A stretch of 64,000 nt of DNA from Clostridia bacterium (GTDB taxonomy: Bacteria; Bacillota; DSM-521; Neomoorellales; SLTJ01): positions 1 through 64,000 of the forward strand of contig SLTJ01000029.1 of assembly GCA_004347685.1 (NCBI GenBank). Reading direction: 5' to 3'. A model generated the notes under the pieces. It saw only the letters and a list, made by a program, of their open reading frames with translations, was not told the DNA's origin and did not search any database. The stretch's first letter is position 1; every line of letters starts with the position of its first letter. The translations under genes and the position numbers were made by a program. Positions 62,230-64,000 of the stretch are shown in pieces.

Positions 62230-63573
62230 ATGCCGCTTTATTCGCAGAAGGCTATGGATAGCCCTTACTGGAACGAGTACCTGGAATGTATGCCCAGGGA
62301 AAAACTAAACGAACTGCACCTGCGGAGATTGAAGGGCCTTATTAAATATGCCTATGAAAACGTCACCATGTACAAGGAAATTTATGATGAGGCTGGGGTG
62401 CGGCCTGAGGATATTAATACCTTAGACGATTATGTCAAGAAGCTTCCAGCTATCGACAAGAAAGATGTGTTAGCTTGCCAGAGTCGCAGACCGCCCTATG
62501 GCGAAGCCATCGTGCGCGGCAGCGAGGACTACATCAGCCTGTTCTATATGACTTCCGGCACCACCGGCCGGCCGCTCATGGAGCCTGGGTATTTCAAGGA
62601 CATCCAGCAGCAGTGGACGCACCAGTGGTGGGCTCATGGGATCCGCTCGTCTGACGTTTTCTATATCGCCTTCCCCTTTGGCACCTTCATGGGGTTTTGG
62701 AGCGCCTATTTCGACGCCATCTTGCTGGGAGCCCAGGTCATTTCCTCCGGAGGCCAGGATTCCAAGGGCCGCATCCGGCAGATAGTCGAGCTAAAGCCAA
62801 CAGTCCTGGTTGCCACGCCTACATACATCCGCCACCTGGCGGAGATAGCCAGGGAAATGGGGGTGGACCCGGCCAGCACCAGCGTCAAGTACCTGACGGT
62901 GGCGGCCGAGAAGATTACTACCCTCCCGCATCTTCGCGAGGAATTCGAGACCACCTGGGCAGCGAAGGCTTTAGAGATTTTCGGCATTTCCGAGCTGTGG
63001 GGAGCGGCCAGTTTCTCTTGCCCTAATCACCCGGAGCGGTTACACCTGAGCGAGTCCAGTGGCTTCGGAATCGTGGTGGACGAAAAAGGGGATGTGGTGT
63101 CAAATGGTGGCCGGGGAGAGTTTATCTTAACCAGCTACAATCCCACGGTCATGCCATTGATAAAGTACCGCACCCATGACGTGGTTGAGGGACACTTTGA
63201 AGGATGTGATTGCGGCCGAACCTGGCTGTGGCTGCAAGGCGGGGTTCTGGGCCGGACGGATCAGATGCTGAAGATAAAGGGTACCAATGTCTACCCGGAT
63301 GGTATTGAGGCCATCCTTGGTGAGATAAAGGGTCTGTCTGGTAACCTGGAGATTCACGTCACTTCGGAGGAAGACGGCGATGCCGTGAGTGTAAAGATAG
63401 AGCCGAAGGAAGGTGTGCCGGCGGGCGAGTATGAGGCCCTTGGGAGGAAGGCCCGGGAGGAATTGAAGGCTAAGATCGGGGTGAGCATCTGGGTGGAGAT
63501 TGTTCCCCCGAAAAGCCTGCCCAGGTATGAAGTCAAGGGCAAGAAGGTGATAGATCATAGGGTTAAGAAGTAA
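62230..63573 (+). CDS. phenylacetate-CoA ligase family enzyme, copy 2
   Basis: This AMP-forming ligase has 447 residues and is colinear and very similar to the copy at 25122. Shared blocks are the N-terminal SPYWNEYLE, YMTSGTTGRP, GISELWGAAS, IKYRTHDVVEGHFEGC and LGRTDQMLKIKGTNVYPDG. The site AAAGGGGG precedes the ATG. It lies on the plus strand, apart from the main operon, after a Crp/Fnr gene and before a nitroreductase. The near-identity of the substrate regions suggests the same or a related acid. Confidence 0.9.
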   Translation: MPLYSQKAMDSPYWNEYLECMPREKLNELHLRRLKGLIKYAYENVTMYKEIYDEAGVRPEDINTLDDYVKKLPAIDKKDVLACQSRRPPYGEAIVRGSEDYISLFYMTSGTTGRPLMEPGYFKDIQQQWTHQWWAHGIRSSDVFYIAFPFGTFMGFWSAYFDAILLGAQVISSGGQDSKGRIRQIVELKPTVLVATPTYIRHLAEIAREMGVDPASTSVKYLTVAAEKITTLPHLREEFETTWAAKALEIFGISELWGAASFSCPNHPERLHLSESSGFGIVVDEKGDVVSNGGRGEFILTSYNPTVMPLIKYRTHDVVEGHFEGCDCGRTWLWLQGGVLGRTDQMLKIKGTNVYPDGIEAILGEIKGLSGNLEIHVTSEEDGDAVSVKIEPKEGVPAGEYEALGRKAREELKAKIGVSIWVEIVPPKSLPRYEVKGKKVIDHRVKK

Positions 63574-63661
63574 GGAAGGGTAGAGCGTTACTTTTGAAGA
63601 GGCATCGCATTCCTGCGGCCCATTTCGGACCAACCACCAATTTTCGAGGGCGGTGATATGC

Positions 63662-64000
63662 ATGGATGAACAGGCCATCATGGAGGTTATTATAACCAGA
63701 AAAAGCATACGTAAGTACAAACCCGACCCAATTCCTGCGGATGTGGTGGAAAAGTTAATTGAAGCTGCCCGCTGGTCTCCCTCCACCGATAATGCCCAGG
63801 CGTGGCGTTTCATTGCCGTTCGGGACAGGAATATCATCGAACAACTGGGGGTGGTTTCCGGGACCGGGGTATTTACCCGTTTGCGCATTCAGCAGTTTCT
63901 CACTGGCCAGTTGCAGAAACGTTTTAAAGACGTGCCGCCGGAGAAAAAGGCGCAGGTGTTCAAAAAGCTGACCAGCGGGTTTATGTCCGGCTACCTGGGA
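63662..64000 (+). CDS. nitroreductase family protein (partial, runs off the window)
   Basis: The open frame (113 codons to the window end) begins MDEQAIMEVIITRKSIRKYKPD and continues ARWSPSTDNAQAWRFIAVRD, the FMN-binding start of the nitroreductase family. Such flavoenzymes reduce nitro groups, quinones or enoates, or dehalogenate. It lies 88 bases after ligase copy 2 on the same strand and may be in its operon. The rest is not visible. Confidence 0.85.
   Translation, partial: MDEQAIMEVIITRKSIRKYKPDPIPADVVEKLIEAARWSPSTDNAQAWRFIAVRDRNIIEQLGVVSGTGVFTRLRIQQFLTGQLQKRFKDVPPEKKAQVFKKLTSGFMSGYLG

Noticed and set aside
1-64000. CRISPR arrays, prophage or integrase genes, replication origin
   Set aside because: No regularly spaced repeats, no phage structural or integrase genes and no dnaA-type clusters were seen in the window.

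Overview
The window reads as chromosome of a spore-forming, anaerobic member of the Firmicutes (Clostridia, of the Moorella/Desulfotomaculum kind). The evidence is two sporulation genes (yunB, ytxC), strong AGGAGG-type ribosome binding sites, frequent TTG/GTG starts, sigma-A promoters, and the gene order thrS-infC-rpmI-rplT ... pheS-pheT-zapA-polX-U32-mutS2. The assignment rests on gene content only; no phylogeny could be run.

Positions 1-24,800 are housekeeping: yunB, a shortened MFS transporter, tyrS, a class A penicillin-binding protein, mutS2, a U32 protease, polX, zapA, pheST, an rRNA/tRNA methylase, a TrkAH potassium system, rplT-rpmI-infC, thrS, ytxC and a tRNA-Val. Oddities here are a PolX whose three polymerase aspartates are gone, an IF3 gene that appears to start on ATC, and leader hairpins in front of pheS, infC and thrS.

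Positions 24,800-45,700 hold a long minus-strand catabolic array for CoA thioesters: an aryl/acyl-CoA ligase, PaaX repressor, thiolases, a Zn-ribbon partner, MaoC and crotonase hydratases, acyl-CoA dehydrogenases, 3-hydroxyacyl-CoA dehydrogenases, an SDR, a thioesterase, an amidohydrolase and a class I CoA-transferase pair that resembles the ring-opening hydrolase IpdAB. In the middle sit two adjacent genes of the nitrogenase component 1 superfamily (NifD-like and NifK-like). They keep all six P-cluster-type cysteines and a candidate Cys/His cofactor pair, but there is no NifH, NifB or NifEN in the window. This is the most striking content: a nitrogenase-like reductase that by context acts on a (probably cyclic) CoA-linked or carboxylic substrate rather than on N2. 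The substrate is unknown.

Positions 45,700-60,200 hold an IS1634-type transposase remnant and then a second minus-strand module for uptake and (de)carboxylation of aromatic-type acids: a DUF5678-like small protein, three UbiD-family enzymes, an MFS transporter, an ADP-forming acyl-CoA synthetase, a fused TRAP permease and its TAXI binding protein. Upstream of that lies a series of fused fragments (TAXI lipoprotein, UbiD, acyl-CoA synthetase) that record several deletions. Positions 60,200-64,000 carry two divergent Crp/Fnr paralogues, a second copy of the aryl/acyl-CoA ligase and the start of a nitroreductase.
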